Positions 62,620-64,000 of a stretch of 64,000 nucleotides of DNA are shown here, piece after piece (position 1 is the first letter of the stretch; the number at the start of each line of letters is the position of its first letter). The position numbers and the translations under genes were made by a program. The DNA comes from Polaromonas sp. (lineage in GTDB: Bacteria; Pseudomonadota; Gammaproteobacteria; Burkholderiales; Burkholderiaceae_C), in contig NZ_JAQSDA010000020.1 in the NCBI RefSeq assembly GCF_029945685.1, positions 174,044 through 238,043 on the forward strand, read 5' to 3'. The notes beneath the pieces are model-generated. The model did no database searches. It was not told the DNA's origin and saw nothing but the letters and a program-made list of their open reading frames with translations.

Positions 62620-64000
62620 TCAGGCCAGCTGGGCATGGAGTTCCTGGACCGAATACACCGTCAGGTTGTCCAGGTATTTCATGCCCTCCACCGCTGCCTC
62701 AGCGCCGGCGATGGTGGTGTAGGTGGTGACCCGGGCCAGCAGCGCCGAAGTGCGGATCTGCCGCGAGTCGGCAATCGCGTTGCGGCGCTCTTCCACCGTG
62801 TTGATGACCAGCGCAATCTCGTTGTTCTTGATCATGTCCACCACGTGCGGCCGGCCCTCGGTGACCTTGTTGACCACGCCGCAAGGGATGCCGGCAGCGT
62901 TGATGGCCGCGGCCGTTCCCTTGGTGGCGACAATCTCGAACTTGAGCGCCGCCAGCGCACGCGCCACTTCCACGGCGCGCGGCTTGTCGTTGTTCTTGAC
63001 GGTCATGAACACCTTGCCGGAGGTCGGCAGCTTGGTGCCGGCACCGAGCTGCGACTTCACAAAGGCCTCGCCGAAAGTCTTGCCCACGCCCATCACCTCG
63101 CCGGTGGACTTCATCTCGGGGCCGAGAATCGTGTCCACGCCGGGGAACTTGACGAAGGGGAACACCGCTTCCTTGACGCTGAAATACGGCGGCGTGACTT
63201 CCTGGCTGATGCCCTGCGAGGCCAGCGACTGGCCCACCATGCAGCGCGCCGCGACCTTGGCCAGCTGGATGCCGGTGGCCTTGCTGACAAAGGGCACGGT
63301 ACGGGATGCGCGCGGATTCACTTCCAGAACGTAAATCACGTCCTGGCCGTCCACATGCTGGATGGCGAACTGCACGTTCATGAGACCCACCACGTTCAGG
63401 GCCTGGGCCATGGCGGCGGTCTGGCGCTTGATCTCGGTCACCGTTTCCGCGCTCAGCGAATACGGCGGCAGCGAACAGGCCGAGTCGCCGCTGTGCACGC
63501 CGGCCTGCTCGATGTGTTCCATCACGCCGCCGATGAAGGTCACGCCTTCCGAATCGCGGATGCAGTCGACGTCACACTCGATCGCGTCGTTCAGAAAGCG
63601 GTCCAGCAGCACCGGCGAGTCATGGCTGACCTTGACGGCCTCGCGCATGTAACGCTCCAGGTCGCGCTGCTCATGCACGATTTCCATGGCGCGGCCACCG
63701 AGCACGTAGCTGGGGCGTACCACCAGCGGGTAACCCAGCGCAGCGGCTTTCTCCAGGGCCTCGGGCTCGGTACGGGCCGTGGCATTGGGCGGCTGGCGCA
63801 GTTTCAGCTCGTGCAGCAGTTTCTGGAAACGCTCGCGGTCTTCGGCTGCGTCGATCATGTCGGGCGAGGTGCCGATGATGGGCACGCCGTTTTTCTCCAG
63901 GTCCAGCGCCAGCTTCAAGGGCGTCTGGCCACCGTACTGGACAATCACGCCCAGCGGTTTTTCCTTGTCGACAATTTCCAGCACGTCTTCCAGCGTCAGC
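62620..64000 (-). CDS. carB: Carbamoyl-phosphate synthase large subunit, C-terminal part
   Basis: Partial: the frame is open to the right edge, so the 5' portion lies outside the window. About 460 codons are present, starting within the second (carbamate-phosphorylating) synthase half: [61 protein letters not shown] and [20 protein letters not shown]. The C-terminal allosteric MGS-like domain ([21 protein letters not shown]... [12 protein letters not shown]) ends the protein. It makes carbamoyl phosphate for arginine and pyrimidines. carA would be expected off the right edge. Confidence 0.97.
   Translation of the reverse strand, partial: LTLEDVLEIVDKEKPLGVIVQYGGQTPLKLALDLEKNGVPIIGTSPDMIDAAEDRERFQKLLHELKLRQPPNATARTEPEALEKAAALGYPLVVRPSYVLGGRAMEIVHEQRDLERYMREAVKVSHDSPVLLDRFLNDAIECDVDCIRDSEGVTFIGGVMEHIEQAGVHSGDSACSLPPYSLSAETVTEIKRQTAAMAQALNVVGLMNVQFAIQHVDGQDVIYVLEVNPRASRTVPFVSKATGIQLAKVAARCMVGQSLASQGISQEVTPPYFSVKEAVFPFVKFPGVDTILGPEMKSTGEVMGVGKTFGEAFVKSQLGAGTKLPTSGKVFMTVKNNDKPRAVEVARALAALKFEIVATKGTAAAINAAGIPCGVVNKVTEGRPHVVDMIKNNEIALVINTVEERRNAIADSRQIRTSALLARVTTYTTIAGAEAAVEGMKYLDNLTVYSVQELHAQLA

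Overview
The window is GC-rich, densely coding chromosome from a betaproteobacterium of the order Burkholderiales, most likely family Comamonadaceae (Polaromonas, Rhodoferax or Variovorax-like). The grounds are the rodZ-pilF-rlmN-ndk order, a PDH-type dihydrolipoamide dehydrogenase carrying its own lipoyl domain, a betaproteobacterial proteasome homologue, Bug-type receptors, and families of short dispersed repeats at gene ends. I found 57 protein genes. I see no rRNA, tRNA, CRISPR array, prophage or insertion sequence with a transposase.

Region by region. 1-7.9 kb: housekeeping genes (rodZ-like, pilF, rlmN, ndk, rluB, scpB, rluD, then bamD on the other strand). 7.8-12.6 kb: dinG, a ydcH-like gene, a PP2C phosphatase, a coiled-coil exported protein and zapE. 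12.7-18.4 kb: the 2-oxoglutarate dehydrogenase operon odhA-odhB-lpd. 18.8-21.6 kb: a two-gene module of a TPR/beta-barrel outer-membrane protein (Slam/type XI-like) and an exported FecR-domain protein with a poly-threonine linker and a TbpB-like C-terminal domain. 21.7-36.3 kb: metabolic and accessory genes (prpE-acuI, GlcG-like, an orphan encapsulated-ferritin homologue, an isochorismatase-like hydrolase, an EamA exporter facing an Lrp regulator, an Hsp70-like ATPase with a partner gene, a Bug receptor, a Dsb-like lipoprotein, serA, a second EamA transporter). 36.4-44.5 kb: a hybrid sensor kinase, a membrane-anchored Mrr-like protein, an MFS transporter, and an MlaE/MlaD/lipoprotein set without an ATPase. 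44.8-49.9 kb: psd, a sugar dehydrogenase, an NlpC/P60 hydrolase, a second Bug receptor and two exported proteins. 50-57 kb: the pyruvate dehydrogenase operon aceE-aceF-bph-lpdA, with a proteasome-like peptidase inside it. 57.3-64 kb: a divergent two-component system, folD, a DUF4149 protein, greA and the 3' part of carB.

Three repeat classes run through the window. First, a 63-bp element occurs at least 11 times. Six copies are intergenic. Five lie inside genes (rluB, odhB, lpdA, aceF, DUF4149), where 63 bp equals 21 codons and the reading frame is kept, mostly in Ala/Pro-rich linkers. Second, GC-rich palindromic elements abut the stop codons of odhB and aceF and overlap the end of folD. Third, one 167-bp MITE-like element with terminal inverted repeats supplies the last codons and stop of the Mrr-like gene.

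The most interesting candidates for new biology are the Slam-like/FecR-TbpB-like pair, the proteasome homologue inside the PDH operon, the encapsulated-ferritin homologue without an encapsulin, and the in-frame 63-bp repeat. All functional statements come from reading motifs and gene order; no database search was run.
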